DNA from: Sphingomonas sp. Y57
GTDB taxonomy: Bacteria > Pseudomonadota > Alphaproteobacteria > Sphingomonadales > Sphingomonadaceae
DNA length: 64,000 bases
Assembly: GCF_001015195.1 (NCBI RefSeq)
Contig: NZ_LDES01000094.1
Coordinates: forward strand, 1 to 64,000
Reading direction: 5' to 3'
This document shows positions 35,914 through 44,573 of this stretch, one piece after another. Both the position numbers and the translations under genes were made by a program. The notes under the pieces are model-generated. The model made no database searches. It was not told the DNA's origin and saw only the letters and a list, made by a program, of their open reading frames with translations. Every line of letters begins with the position of its first letter. The stretch's first letter is position 1.

Positions 35914-36663
35914 ATGGCTTTCGACGGGCCGAATGCATTATCAGCCTGGTCGGGGAGTGAATGGCAATTGACCAATGCGTTGATCCTGGTGGCCGAGGAC
36001 GAGCCTGAAATCGCCGAGGTTATCGCGGCCTATCTCGAGAGGGAGGGCTTCCGCACCGTTCGCGCAGCCGACGGGCGCACCGCGCTCGACCTGCATCTTG
36101 CACTCAAGCCCGACCTCGTCATGCTGGACGTGCAGATGCCCCGCGTCGATGGATGGGAAGTGCTGGCCGAACTGCGGCGGCGCGGCGATACGCCGGTGAT
36201 CATGCTGACCGCGCTCGACCAGGACATCGACAAGCTGCAGGCACTGCGCATCGGTGCCGACGACTATGTGGTCAAGCCGTTCAATGCCGTGGAGGTCGCG
36301 GCCCGCGCCCGGGCCGTGCTGCGCCGGGCGGGCGGCAGCGGCGGCACCGTGCTGCGCGTGGGGCCGATCGAGGTCGATCTCGACAGCCATCTCGCCAGCG
36401 TCATCGGCGGCGACGAACCGGAGCGCTTGCCGCTACCCCTCACCCTCACCGAATTCCGCATCCTGGCGCATATGGCGCGGGCGCCGAAACGTGCCTTTTC
36501 CCGTGGGGAACTGCTCGACGCCTGCCTGCCCGGCGGCGACGCGCTCGAACGCACCGTGGACACCCATCTCAGCAAGCTTCGGCGCAAGCTGGAGGACGCC
36601 GGGGCCGTTGGATTCGTCAACAATGTGCGCGGTGTCGGCTTCCGGCTGACGGACGTGGGCTGA
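35914..36663 (+). CDS. OmpR-family response regulator (AdeR/BaeR-like)
   Basis: 249 aa. Receiver domain with acidic pocket AEDEPE, phospho-acceptor D72 in LVMLDVQMP, and K121 in ADDYVVKPF; C-terminal winged helix with LTLTEFRILAHMARAP and VDTHLSKLRRKLED. The stretch VIMLTALDQDIDKLQALRIGADDYVVKPFN closely resembles AdeR. It is divergent from the RND operon and presumably activates it. ATG 35914 has a near GGAGG; a TTG at 35968 beginning closer to the receiver domain is a real alternative, which would leave the direct repeat in the 5' leader. Confidence 0.9.
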   Translation: MAFDGPNALSAWSGSEWQLTNALILVAEDEPEIAEVIAAYLEREGFRTVRAADGRTALDLHLALKPDLVMLDVQMPRVDGWEVLAELRRRGDTPVIMLTALDQDIDKLQALRIGADDYVVKPFNAVEVAARARAVLRRAGGSGGTVLRVGPIEVDLDSHLASVIGGDEPERLPLPLTLTEFRILAHMARAPKRAFSRGELLDACLPGGDALERTVDTHLSKLRRKLEDAGAVGFVNNVRGVGFRLTDVG

Positions 36664-37763
36664 TGGCCGGAGTCGGCGGCCTCGGACGGCAGATCGTCCT
36701 GTCGATGGTGGTCGCGACGATCGCCTCCGTGTTGCTGACGATCGCCGGGCTCTATGCCTTTTACGGTGTCGTCATTCGCATGGCGCCGCACCTGCTGCCG
36801 ATGACGCAGCACTGGATGCCGTCGCAGATCGAATGGATGGTGATCCTGGCACTGTGCCTGGCGGCGGCCGGCATCACGGTGATCGCCGCGCTGCGGCTGG
36901 CGCGACGGATCGTGGCGCCGCTCGTCTCGGTTGCCCGCAGCGCCCGCCGGATCGCCGACGGCGAGCTGAACGTCCGCGCCGAGGCGGGGGACCGGTCGCT
37001 ATCCGAGGCGGCTATGCTGGTCGACGACTTCAACCTTCTCGCCGAACGGCTCGAACGCGCATCGCAGGCGGTGACGCGGTGGAACGCCTCCATCGCCCAT
37101 GAGCTGCGCACGCCCGTCACCATATTGAGCGGGCGGCTCCAGGGTCTCGCCGACGGGGTGTTCCGGCCAGATCCAACGCTGTTCCGTTCGCTCGTCGCCC
37201 AGGTAGAAGCGCTGACCCGCCTGATCGAGGACCTGCGCACCGTCAGCCTGTTCGAGGGCGGACGCCTCGACGTCCGGCTCCAGCCGCTCGATCTGTCGGG
37301 GGAGGTAGAGGCCGTGGTGCGGCTCATGCAGCCGGGGCTGGAGGCCGCCGGCTTCACGATCGAAGCGGAGCTGGCGCCATGCCGGTGCGAGGCCGACCCC
37401 GCACGCATCCGGCAGGCGGTGATGGCGCTGCTCGAAAATGTGAAGCGCCACGCCCACCCCGCGACGGTGCGGATCCGGCTGGCGCGCAGCGGCGACGAGG
37501 TGCGCATCGACGTCGCCGACAGCGGCCCCGGCCTCACCCCCGAATTCGCGCCTTATGCCTTCGAGCCGTTCCGCCGCTACATGGACCATGAGGGACCGTT
37601 GAAGGGCAGCGGCCTCGGCCTCGCCGTGGTGCTCGCGATCGCGCAGGCCCATGGCGGCACGGCCAGCTATGCGACGATCGACGGGGGAGCCTGTTTCAGC
37701 ATGATCTTCCCGTGCCGCAGCGATCCGGGGCGGCGAACGGGCCCGCCTTCGCGCTGCCCCTGA
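36663..37763 (+). CDS. Sensor histidine kinase (AdeS-like)
   Basis: 366 aa inner-membrane kinase: two transmembrane helices (about 10-35 and 57-80) with a short periplasmic loop, HAMP linker, dimerisation helix with phospho-acceptor H147 in ASIAHELRTP, and an ATPase domain with N-box LLENVKRHA, DSGPGL and GSGLGLAV. The ATG overlaps the response regulator stop (TGATG). Pairs with the AdeR-like regulator to sense an unknown cue and control the efflux pump. Confidence 0.93.
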   Translation: MAGVGGLGRQIVLSMVVATIASVLLTIAGLYAFYGVVIRMAPHLLPMTQHWMPSQIEWMVILALCLAAAGITVIAALRLARRIVAPLVSVARSARRIADGELNVRAEAGDRSLSEAAMLVDDFNLLAERLERASQAVTRWNASIAHELRTPVTILSGRLQGLADGVFRPDPTLFRSLVAQVEALTRLIEDLRTVSLFEGGRLDVRLQPLDLSGEVEAVVRLMQPGLEAAGFTIEAELAPCRCEADPARIRQAVMALLENVKRHAHPATVRIRLARSGDEVRIDVADSGPGLTPEFAPYAFEPFRRYMDHEGPLKGSGLGLAVVLAIAQAHGGTASYATIDGGACFSMIFPCRSDPGRRTGPPSRCP

Positions 37764-37866
37764 TGCCTATCCGGCATGACGGCGGCAGAGCTTGGACGAG
37801 CGCCGGATCGCCGTTTCCTCCCGAAACGGAAAAGCGATAAGCTCTCCTTTTTAATGCCCATCGGGA

Positions 37867-38799
37867 ATGAGGAACGTGACGGATCGCACCGACATCGCCC
37901 GCCGCCTGCTTCCGCCGATGGCCGCGCTCCACAGCTTCGCGGCGGCAGCGCGCCATGGCCATTTCTCCCGGGCCGGAGCGGAGGTCGGGCTGACCCAGAG
38001 CGCGGTGAGCCGACAGGTCGCGCTGCTCGAGGACTGGCTGGGAGTGAGGCTGTTCGAACGGAAAGGCCGCCGCGTCGCGCTCACCGCCGACGGCGCCGCC
38101 TATAAGGAGGCCATCGAGCCCGCACTGCAGCGCATCCGCCAGGCAACCGCGCAGATGATCGACCGGACCGAGCGCGGGGCGATCACGATTGCGACGCTGC
38201 CGAGCTTCGGCATGCGCTGGCTGGCGCCGCGCCTGCCCGGACTGACGACGGGGCAGGCCGACCTGGTCGTCAACTTCGCGGCGCGATCGGATCGGTTCGA
38301 CATCGCCGCCGCCGGCTATGACGCCGCGATTCATTTCGGCCTGCCCGACTGGCCGGGCGCGAACCACGACCTGTTGTTCCGCGAACGCGCCCTGCCCGTG
38401 GCATCGCCGGCGCTGCGCGACAGGATCGCGGGCGGCGGCCCCGACGCGCTGCTTACGCTGCCCTTGCTCCACCTGACGACCCGCCCCCATGCCTGGCGGC
38501 GCTGGTTCGCGGCAGCCGGCGTGGACGCCCCGCCAATCTCCCCGGAGCCCAGCTTCGAGCATTTCCTGATGCTCGCCCAGGCCGCCGCGGCGGGCGGCGG
38601 CGCCGCGCTGGTCCCGACCTTCCTGATCGAACCCGAGCTGGCGTCGGGCGCTCTGGTGAAGCTGTCCGATCAGTCGGTGTCGGGCCGGGAGGCCTATTAT
38701 CTGGTCTATCCGCCCGAGGGCCTCGCCAACCGCCGCTTTCGTGCCTTCCGTGACTGGCTTCTCGCGGAGGCGGAACGGGAGCGACAGGAAGAGGAGTGA
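37867..38799 (+). CDS. LysR-family transcriptional regulator (GcvA-like)
   Basis: 310 aa. Winged helix-turn-helix at about 17-76 (LHSFAAAARHGHFSRAGAEVGLTQSAVSRQVALLEDWLGVRLFER), then a periplasmic-binding-type effector domain opening GAITIATLPSFGMRWLAPRLP, the pattern of the GcvA branch. It has no divergent neighbour and is followed by the toxin-antitoxin pair, so its target is not evident. ATG 37867 is used; a GTG three codons later with GAGG spacing is an alternative start. Confidence 0.88.
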   Translation: MRNVTDRTDIARRLLPPMAALHSFAAAARHGHFSRAGAEVGLTQSAVSRQVALLEDWLGVRLFERKGRRVALTADGAAYKEAIEPALQRIRQATAQMIDRTERGAITIATLPSFGMRWLAPRLPGLTTGQADLVVNFAARSDRFDIAAAGYDAAIHFGLPDWPGANHDLLFRERALPVASPALRDRIAGGGPDALLTLPLLHLTTRPHAWRRWFAAAGVDAPPISPEPSFEHFLMLAQAAAAGGGAALVPTFLIEPELASGALVKLSDQSVSGREAYYLVYPPEGLANRRFRAFRDWLLAEAERERQEEE

Positions 38800-38851
38800 G
38801 GGCACGCATCCCGGCGACCGGGATTCTCGCCACCTTGCAAAACGGGCTTTC

Positions 38852-38893
38852 CGTTCCTATGATTGATATAGGTCTATATTGTTCATAGGAACG
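38852..38893 (+). promoter_or_regulatory. Operator of the Xre/RES toxin-antitoxin module
   Basis: Perfect 11-bp inverted repeat CGTTCCTATGA (38852-38862) / TCATAGGAACG (38883-38893), arms 31 bases apart start to start (three DNA turns), enclosing a TATATT -10-like box. It ends 7 bases before the antitoxin ATG, the usual place for a toxin-antitoxin autorepression site. Confidence 0.75.
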
Positions 38894-38900
38894 AGATATC

Positions 38901-39278
38901 ATGGCCACCGCCCTTTCCGATCGCGCCGCCGACCAGAGCCGGGTGCTGTCAGAGGCGATCGCGCGGATTGCGGGCTGCTGGAAACTGACCAACGAACAAC
39001 TGGGTGCCATCCTGGGCCTGTCGCCGGCGACCGTCTCACGACTGCGCTCGGGCAGTTTCCGGTTCGACCGGTCGAGCAAGGCGTTCGAGCTGGGCCAATA
39101 TCTGGTACGCCTGTTCCGCAGCCTCGACGCGCTGATGGGCAGCGACGACCTGGCGTCGATCTCCTGGCTCAGGACCGCGAACCTCGACCTCGACGGCCGC
39201 CCGATCGACCTGATCCGGACGGTGCGCGGACTGAGCGACGTGGCGGACTATGTCGACGACCATCGCGCCCAGATCTGA
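38901..39278 (+). CDS. Xre/MbcA/ParS-type antitoxin
   Basis: 125 aa. N-terminal helix-turn-helix (TNEQLGAILGLSPATVSRLRSG, about 33-54) and C-terminal DUF2384 module (FRSLDALMGSDDLASISWLRTANLDLDGRPIDLI), where the final residues plug the toxin active site. In MbcA/ParS/Xre systems the antitoxin neutralises a RES-domain toxin and represses its own operon. The toxin gene overlaps its 3' end by 29 bases. Strong operator directly upstream. Confidence 0.92.
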   Translation: MATALSDRAADQSRVLSEAIARIAGCWKLTNEQLGAILGLSPATVSRLRSGSFRFDRSSKAFELGQYLVRLFRSLDALMGSDDLASISWLRTANLDLDGRPIDLIRTVRGLSDVADYVDDHRAQI

Positions 39279-40014
39279 TCCGCCGCCGCCGGGCGCCGAG
39301 CAGTTCCGCGCCTATGACGCGACGCTGTGGCGGCTGGTCGAGGCGCAGCACCGCATTTCGACCAACCGTCTCGCCGCCAATGCCGAGGACCAGGCATTGC
39401 TCGAGGAACTGGTCGAGACAGTGAAGCCGCTACTGCCGCCGGCCGCGCGCGGGCTGCATTACCTGCTCGCCACGCCATTCCGCTACGGCCACAAGAAGCC
39501 GTCGCGCTTCCGCCGGGCGGGGGAGCGGCCCGGCATCTTCTATGCTGCCGAACATGTCGCGACGGCGGTCGCCGAGACCGCCTATTGGCGGCTGCTGTTC
39601 TTCTCGCGCTCGCCCGGTTTCCGGCCGCCGACGACCGTCGTCGAACATTCGGCTTTCACCGTGCCGGTGCGGACGCCCCGGATGCTCGACCTGTCCGCGC
39701 CGCCCTATGCGGCATCGGCGGCGGCCTGGACCGATCCCAACGACTACACGGCCTGCCAGGACTTCGCCCGTGCGGCGCGCGGCGTCGCGGCCCAGGCGAT
39801 CCGCTATCTCTCGGTCCGAGACCCGGCGCGCCGCGCCAACATCGCGCTGCTCGATCCGGCCGCCTTCGCCGCGACGGCCCCCGCCATCCGCCAGACCTGG
39901 CACTTCCGCTACGAGGACGGGCGCCTTACCGCCTATGCCGCCTTCCCGTCCGACGAGCGCCACGTCTTCGGCTTCGAGCAGTTCGGCCTGCCCGCGCCTC
40001 CGCACCAGGGCTGA
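39250..40014 (+). CDS. RES-domain toxin (NAD+-degrading family)
   Basis: 254 aa RES family protein. The RES domain (named for conserved Arg, Glu, Ser) is visible as YLLATPFRYGHKKPSRFRRAGERPGIFYAAEHVATAVAETAYWRLLF, with R near 83 and E near 117, and a later Ser-containing strand. Characterised members (MbcT, and ParT, which ADP-ribosylates a phosphoribosyl synthetase) consume NAD+ or modify targets. It overlaps the antitoxin gene, as expected for translational coupling. The direct reaction here is not proved. Confidence 0.9.
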   Translation: MSTTIAPRSDPPPPGAEQFRAYDATLWRLVEAQHRISTNRLAANAEDQALLEELVETVKPLLPPAARGLHYLLATPFRYGHKKPSRFRRAGERPGIFYAAEHVATAVAETAYWRLLFFSRSPGFRPPTTVVEHSAFTVPVRTPRMLDLSAPPYAASAAAWTDPNDYTACQDFARAARGVAAQAIRYLSVRDPARRANIALLDPAAFAATAPAIRQTWHFRYEDGRLTAYAAFPSDERHVFGFEQFGLPAPPHQG

Positions 40015-40031
40015 GTAAGGGAAGCGGCGCT

Positions 40032-41228
40032 TCAGGCCGCCTGTTCACCCGCCGCGGCGAAGTCCGCGACGGTCGCAGCGAAGCGTTCGAGCACCAGGTC
40101 CGCCTCGTCCTGGCGCATCAGCAGCGAGGGCAGCATCCGCACGCAATTGTCGCCGCCGCCGGCGACCAGCAGCCTGTGCCGCCGCGCCGCCGCCATGAAC
40201 TCGCGGTTGTTGACGGCCAGCTTGACGCCGATCAGCATCCCCTTGCCGCGGATGTCGACGACGACCGATGGATGACCGGCGGCGATCCTCGCCAGCCCTT
40301 CGGCCAGCCGACGGCCGGTCGCCTGCGCATTGGCCAGCGTTTCCGGCCGGGATATCTCGTCGAAGGCGGCTTCGGCGACCGCCATGGCGAGCGGATTGCC
40401 GCCGAAGGTCGAGCCATGGACGCCGGCCACCATGCCGCGTGCGGCCTCGGCCGTCGCGACGCAGGCTCCGACCGGAAAGCCGCAGCCCAGCGCCTTGGCG
40501 ATCGCCATGATGTCGGGCTCTGCCCCTTCGAACCACTGATGCGCGAAGAGCCTTCCGGTGCGTCCCATGCCGGCCTGCACCTCGTCATGGATCAGCAGCA
40601 CGCCATGGTCGCTGCACAGCCGCCGGAGATCGAGCAGCCACTCGCCGGTCAGCGCCCGTGCGCCGCCTTCCCCCTGCACCGGTTCGACGATCACGGCCGC
40701 AGTAGTCGGCCGCGCGATCGCCGCGGCCAGCATCGCGCGGGCGTCGATGTCGAGCTGCACGTAACCCGGCAGCCGCGGCCCGAAACCGTCGAGATAGGAA
40801 GGATTGCCCGACGCATTGATCGTCGCATAGGTCCGGCCATGGAATGACCCCGTGAAGCCGATGATGTCGATCCGCTCGGGCGCGCCGGCCACCGCATGGT
40901 AGCGGCGTGCCGTCTTCAGCGCCGCCTCGACCGCCTCCGCACCGCTATTGGTGAAGAACAGCCGCTCGCCGAAGCTGGCCGCGCAGATCCGCTCGGCAAG
41001 CCGCTCCTGCCCCGGGATGCGGAAGACGTTGGAGAGATGCCACAGCTTGCCCGCCTGTTCGGTCAGCGCCGCGACGAGCCGGGGATGAGCATGGCCGAGC
41101 GCGTTGGTCGCGATTCCCGCAACACAGTCGAGATAGGCATCGCCATCGGCGGTATGGAGCCATACGCCCTCGCCGCGCACGAAGACCGGCTCGGCACGGT
41201 TATACACGGGCATCAGTTGGTCGGACAT
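40032..41228 (-). CDS. Class III (PLP) aminotransferase, ArgD-like
   Basis: 398 aa PLP enzyme of the acetylornithine/4-aminobutyrate aminotransferase group. Seen: FTNSGAEAVEAALKTAR (phosphate loop), GFTGSFHGRTYATI, EPVQGEGG, LIHDEVQAGMGRTG (PLP-binding Asp) and IMAIAKALGCGFPVG with the Schiff-base Lys, then HGSTFGGNPLA. ATG 41228 has a strong GAGGAGGAAG site and overlaps the end of the flavoprotein gene by 16 bases. By genomic context it may transaminate 2-aminoadipate in the lysine route; it could equally be a second ArgD. The context is the stronger clue. Confidence 0.85.
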   Translation of the reverse strand: MSDQLMPVYNRAEPVFVRGEGVWLHTADGDAYLDCVAGIATNALGHAHPRLVAALTEQAGKLWHLSNVFRIPGQERLAERICAASFGERLFFTNSGAEAVEAALKTARRYHAVAGAPERIDIIGFTGSFHGRTYATINASGNPSYLDGFGPRLPGYVQLDIDARAMLAAAIARPTTAAVIVEPVQGEGGARALTGEWLLDLRRLCSDHGVLLIHDEVQAGMGRTGRLFAHQWFEGAEPDIMAIAKALGCGFPVGACVATAEAARGMVAGVHGSTFGGNPLAMAVAEAAFDEISRPETLANAQATGRRLAEGLARIAAGHPSVVVDIRGKGMLIGVKLAVNNREFMAAARRHRLLVAGGGDNCVRMLPSLLMRQDEADLVLERFAATVADFAAAGEQAA

Positions 41229-42658
41229 ACTTCCTCCTCTGCTGCGGGGCCGAAGGCGACCCGGCCGATGGGCACGGGCGCGAACAGCGATTGGACACGT
41301 CCGGCCAGCCGCTGCACGGCGGACGGGGTGAAACGGCGATAGGCTGCGACGTTGCGGGGCCCGACGCCATGCTCTGCGCTGAAGCTGCCGCCATGGCGTT
41401 CGACGACAGCCGTCGAAACCTGCATCCGCACCGCGTCGGCAAGGCCTGCCGGGATCGGCCCGGCCCCGTGCGGCCACAGCATGTTGAAGTGGAGCCCACC
41501 GTCGCCGACATGGCCGAAATCGCAGACCTGCAGGCCCGGATGAGCATGCTCCACCTCAGCCGTCATCGCCGCGCGAAAAGCCGCGATGTCTCCACGCCGG
41601 AGCGCAACGTCGCAACCGATCACGCTGCCAGACGCCCGCAACCCCTCCGGGATCGCATGGCGCAGCGCCCAGAGCCCGTCGTGACGGTCGACCGCGACGT
41701 CCGCCACCGAAGCGGCATCGCCCTCCATAAAGGGTGCGATCGCGGTGCCGAGCGCATCTTCCAGCATCGCACCGTCGAAGGCTGCGCCCGCCGCAAGCTC
41801 GACCAGCAGGAAATAGCGATGGCCGGCATCGGCCGCGAAGGGACGGCGCAGCCGCGGCACATGGCGAAGCGCCGCCTCATAAGCCGCGGGCGACATCCCC
41901 TCGAACGCGGTCAGCATCATGCCCCAGTCGCGCTCGAACGCGACGAGCAGCCGGTCGATCGCCATCGCGTCGGTCAGCGCCAGCAGCGCGGTGACGGCAT
42001 GGGCGGGCCGCGGCTGGAGCGCCAGAGTCGCAGTGGTGACGATGCCCATCGCGCCGCCGGTGCCGACCGCCAGTTGCTTCAGGTCCACCCCGTCATTCTG
42101 CTTCCAGCAGTCACGGCCCAGCGTCCAAACCTCACTGTCGGGTCCGCCCGAAACCAGTTCGACCGACAGCAGGTTGCGGCGGACGTCGCCATAGCGGAGG
42201 AAGCGGGCGCCGCCGGTATTCGCGGCGATCATGCCGCCGACGCTGGGATCGGCGCCCAGATCGATCGGGAAGAACAGGCCATGCTCGGCGGCGGCGGCGT
42301 TGAGCCGGGACAGCGTCACCCCCGCGCCGACCCGTGCAGTCCGGTTGATCGGATCGATGGCCAGCGGACCGGTCAGGCGCTCGAGCGAGAGCAGCAGCAT
42401 CGATCCGCTGTCGTCCGCGGCCCCGCCGGCGACGAGACCGGTGCGGGCCCCCTGCGGCACCACGCGAACGCCTTCGTCGGCGGCGATCGCCACCACTCGC
42501 GCGACGTCGGCCGCGCAGCCCGGCCGGACCAGCGCGAGCGCGCGGCCGGCCGGCCCGCGCCCGTCATGGTCACGCATCGCGACATCGGCAGGATCGGTGA
42601 TCAGATGCGCCGGACCGACCACGGCGGCGAGCCGCGCGAACAGCGCCCCCGTCGTCAT
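41213..42658 (-). CDS. FAD-linked oxidase, probable D-2-hydroxyglutarate dehydrogenase
   Basis: 481 aa of the GlcD/D-2-hydroxyglutarate dehydrogenase family. N-terminal FAD-binding PCMH half (VRPGCAADVARVVAIAADEGVRVVPQGARTGLVAGG, about 45-80, then GADPSVGGMIAANTGGARFLRYGDVR), C-terminal FAD-oxidase half (GEGALM-like VIGCDVALRRGDIAAF, HVGDGGLHFNML with the catalytic His pair, and FSAEHGVGPRN). Oxidises D-2-hydroxyglutarate to 2-oxoglutarate by family. It overlaps the DUF1338 gene by four bases, which is exactly the enzyme that would supply its substrate. Confidence 0.85.
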   Translation of the reverse strand: MTTGALFARLAAVVGPAHLITDPADVAMRDHDGRGPAGRALALVRPGCAADVARVVAIAADEGVRVVPQGARTGLVAGGAADDSGSMLLLSLERLTGPLAIDPINRTARVGAGVTLSRLNAAAAEHGLFFPIDLGADPSVGGMIAANTGGARFLRYGDVRRNLLSVELVSGGPDSEVWTLGRDCWKQNDGVDLKQLAVGTGGAMGIVTTATLALQPRPAHAVTALLALTDAMAIDRLLVAFERDWGMMLTAFEGMSPAAYEAALRHVPRLRRPFAADAGHRYFLLVELAAGAAFDGAMLEDALGTAIAPFMEGDAASVADVAVDRHDGLWALRHAIPEGLRASGSVIGCDVALRRGDIAAFRAAMTAEVEHAHPGLQVCDFGHVGDGGLHFNMLWPHGAGPIPAGLADAVRMQVSTAVVERHGGSFSAEHGVGPRNVAAYRRFTPSAVQRLAGRVQSLFAPVPIGRVAFGPAAEEEVCPTN

Positions 42659-43677
42659 GCCGCGCGGGTCATCGCGAAGATGCCGGTCGCATTGCCGCTG
42701 TCGAAGCTCAGGTCGAGCCGCCCGGTCGCCGGGTCGATGTCGCGAGCGATGATCTCGTAGAAGGACCCCGGCACCGCCCGTTCGACCAGCCCGTCCCCGT
42801 CGCGGAAAGCCCGCACCACCAGATCGGCGCGGAACGCCGTCTGGCGGACGCGGCCGGTCTGCGACACCTCGACCCGGTCCTTGATCGGCAGGCCCGCCGC
42901 GCGCTGGCGATCGGCTTCCGCGGCCACGTCGGGCACCCGGCTGGTCGCATGGTTGAAGGCATTGCCCTCGGTCGCGATCCAGGCGGCCTCGTCGGACCGG
43001 TCGAGCAGCAGCGCATAATCGTCGAGCGCGGGCACGGGATGCTGGCGATCGAAGGCCGCGACGATCACAGGCAGCGCCGCCGCCGCCGCGTCGAACGGCA
43101 CCTCGCCGTCGCGCTCGAACCCGGCGAGCACAGTCTTGGCCATGGCGTCGAGCGGATCGCGGCTGGCATGGAACACCCGCTGCGCCGCCATCGCAAAGGC
43201 CGGGTCGAAGCGCTCGACGTGCAATTCGCTGACGAAGAACTGCGGCAATTCCTCCGGCATGTCGAGCTGCGCCCAGGCGCGGCCGGTCATCTTCAGCCGG
43301 GGCAGAGGATAGGTACCGGCGACCTGATAGCCCAGCGGTCCGAGGATTCGGGCGAAGGCGTCCTGCCCCGCGGGCAGCGCACCGGTGCCGCCGGTCGGGA
43401 AACGCACCGTGCGCAGCGCGCCGTGATCGAAGCGGATCCGCTCGCCGCGCGCGCGCTGATCGGCGACGAAGGCGGCGCCGGTCGGCACCCGGACGAGGAT
43501 GTCGTCGAACAGGACCGCGTTGAGCGCCGCGGCGAAACAGATGCGGGAAACGCCGCCCCCGGGGGCACGATGAGCGAGAGCGGCGTCGAGATCGACCGCC
43601 GCGAAGACGGCCTCCGCCCGCGCACCCAGCATCGAGGCGACAAGGGCCTCACCGATTGTCTGATGATCGTCCAGCAT
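42655..43677 (-). CDS. hglS: DUF1338 protein, probable 2-oxoadipate dioxygenase/decarboxylase (HglS)
   Basis: 340 aa VOC-fold non-heme iron enzyme of the DUF1338 family (YdcJ/HglS). Pseudomonas putida HglS converts 2-oxoadipate to D-2-hydroxyglutarate with O2 and CO2 loss. Seen: likely metal ligands H85 in RFDHGALRTVRFP, H243 in GNAFNHATSR and E308 in SFYEIIARDI, plus VPTGAAFVADQRARGERIRF. Length matches shorter HglS proteins. It is the first gene of the set with the flavoprotein and aminotransferase, and starts 99 bases after the SDR gene stop. Pathway assignment is inferred. Confidence 0.82.
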   Translation of the reverse strand: MLDDHQTIGEALVASMLGARAEAVFAAVDLDAALAHRAPGGGVSRICFAAALNAVLFDDILVRVPTGAAFVADQRARGERIRFDHGALRTVRFPTGGTGALPAGQDAFARILGPLGYQVAGTYPLPRLKMTGRAWAQLDMPEELPQFFVSELHVERFDPAFAMAAQRVFHASRDPLDAMAKTVLAGFERDGEVPFDAAAAALPVIVAAFDRQHPVPALDDYALLLDRSDEAAWIATEGNAFNHATSRVPDVAAEADRQRAAGLPIKDRVEVSQTGRVRQTAFRADLVVRAFRDGDGLVERAVPGSFYEIIARDIDPATGRLDLSFDSGNATGIFAMTRAA

Positions 43678-43739
43678 GATATCTCCGTCTGCCCGTCGCA
43701 GATAGGAGATGATCGTGGCGGCGCAAAAGGGATAAGCCG

Positions 43740-43759
43740 CATCTGTTGATGATCAGATG
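43740..43759. promoter_or_regulatory. Palindrome upstream of hglS
   Basis: CATCTG-N8-CAGATG perfect inverted repeat in the 99-base spacer between the SDR gene and hglS. It suggests the lysine-type set has its own regulated promoter rather than simple read-through from the dioxygenase genes. No adjacent regulator can be tied to it. Confidence 0.4.
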
Positions 43760-43776
43760 GAATATAGAGGAGCGTC

Positions 43777-44559
43777 CTAGCCGAGGTCACCGCCGGCCAC
43801 CGGCAGGATGGAGCCGGTGATGTAGCTGGCCTCGTCCGAAGCGAGGAACAGGATTGGTGCGATCTGCTCGTCAAGCGAACCATAACGCTTGAAGAAGCTC
43901 GATTCGGTCACCTGGGCGACCGCCTCGGCCATCCAGGCCTGCTCGCGCGCGCTGTCGCCCTCCGCATTGCGCGGCACTTGCCGGGGCGGCGCCTCGGTTC
44001 CGCCGGGGGCGGTCGCGACGACGCGGATGCCCGATCCGGCATATTCCATGGCGAGGCTCTGGGTCAGGCCGTTGACCCCGCCCTTGGCGGCCGAATAGGG
44101 CACCCGGCGGATGCCGCGCGTGGCGTTGGAGGAAACGTTGACGATGGTTCCCGATCGCTGCGCCAGCATCACCGGCAGCACGGCGTGGCAGCAATAGAGC
44201 GTCGGCATCAGCGAGCGCCGTATCTCGGCATCGATCTGTTCGGGCTCGAACTCGACAAAGGGCCGCATCCGGATCGCGCCGCCCACATTGTTGATCAATA
44301 TGTCGATGCGGCCATAGGCGGCAGTCGCCGCCGCCACGGCCTCCCGCGCGCCCGCGGCGGTCTCAAGGTCGCACAGCGCCGTCGCAGCGGTCCCGCCGGC
44401 CGCGGCGATGCGGTCGGCTACCGTCGCGACGATCTCCGCCCGGTCGACGAGGAACACGCTCGCCCCTTCCGCCGCCGCGCGGACGGCGACGCCCGCGCCG
44501 ATGCCCTGTCCAGCGCCGGTGACAACCATCACCTTGCCGGCGAACCGTCCTTCGAACAT
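43777..44559 (-). CDS. benD: Short-chain dehydrogenase, BenD/XylL-like cis-diol dehydrogenase
   Basis: 260 aa SDR. NAD(P) motif TGAGQGIG at 14-21, NNVGG, catalytic Ser region NVSSNATRGIRRVPYSAAKGG with the YxxxK pair, and a C-terminal SYITGSILPVAGGDLG. BenD dehydrogenates the benzoate cis-diol to catechol with loss of CO2. The assignment rests on position directly behind benA/benB-like genes and on similarity to this SDR group. ATG 44559 begins 14 bases after the beta-subunit stop. Fine specificity is uncertain. Confidence 0.82.
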   Translation of the reverse strand: MFEGRFAGKVMVVTGAGQGIGAGVAVRAAAEGASVFLVDRAEIVATVADRIAAAGGTAATALCDLETAAGAREAVAAATAAYGRIDILINNVGGAIRMRPFVEFEPEQIDAEIRRSLMPTLYCCHAVLPVMLAQRSGTIVNVSSNATRGIRRVPYSAAKGGVNGLTQSLAMEYAGSGIRVVATAPGGTEAPPRQVPRNAEGDSAREQAWMAEAVAQVTESSFFKRYGSLDEQIAPILFLASDEASYITGSILPVAGGDLG

Positions 44560-44573
44560 GCCCGGGCTCCCGG

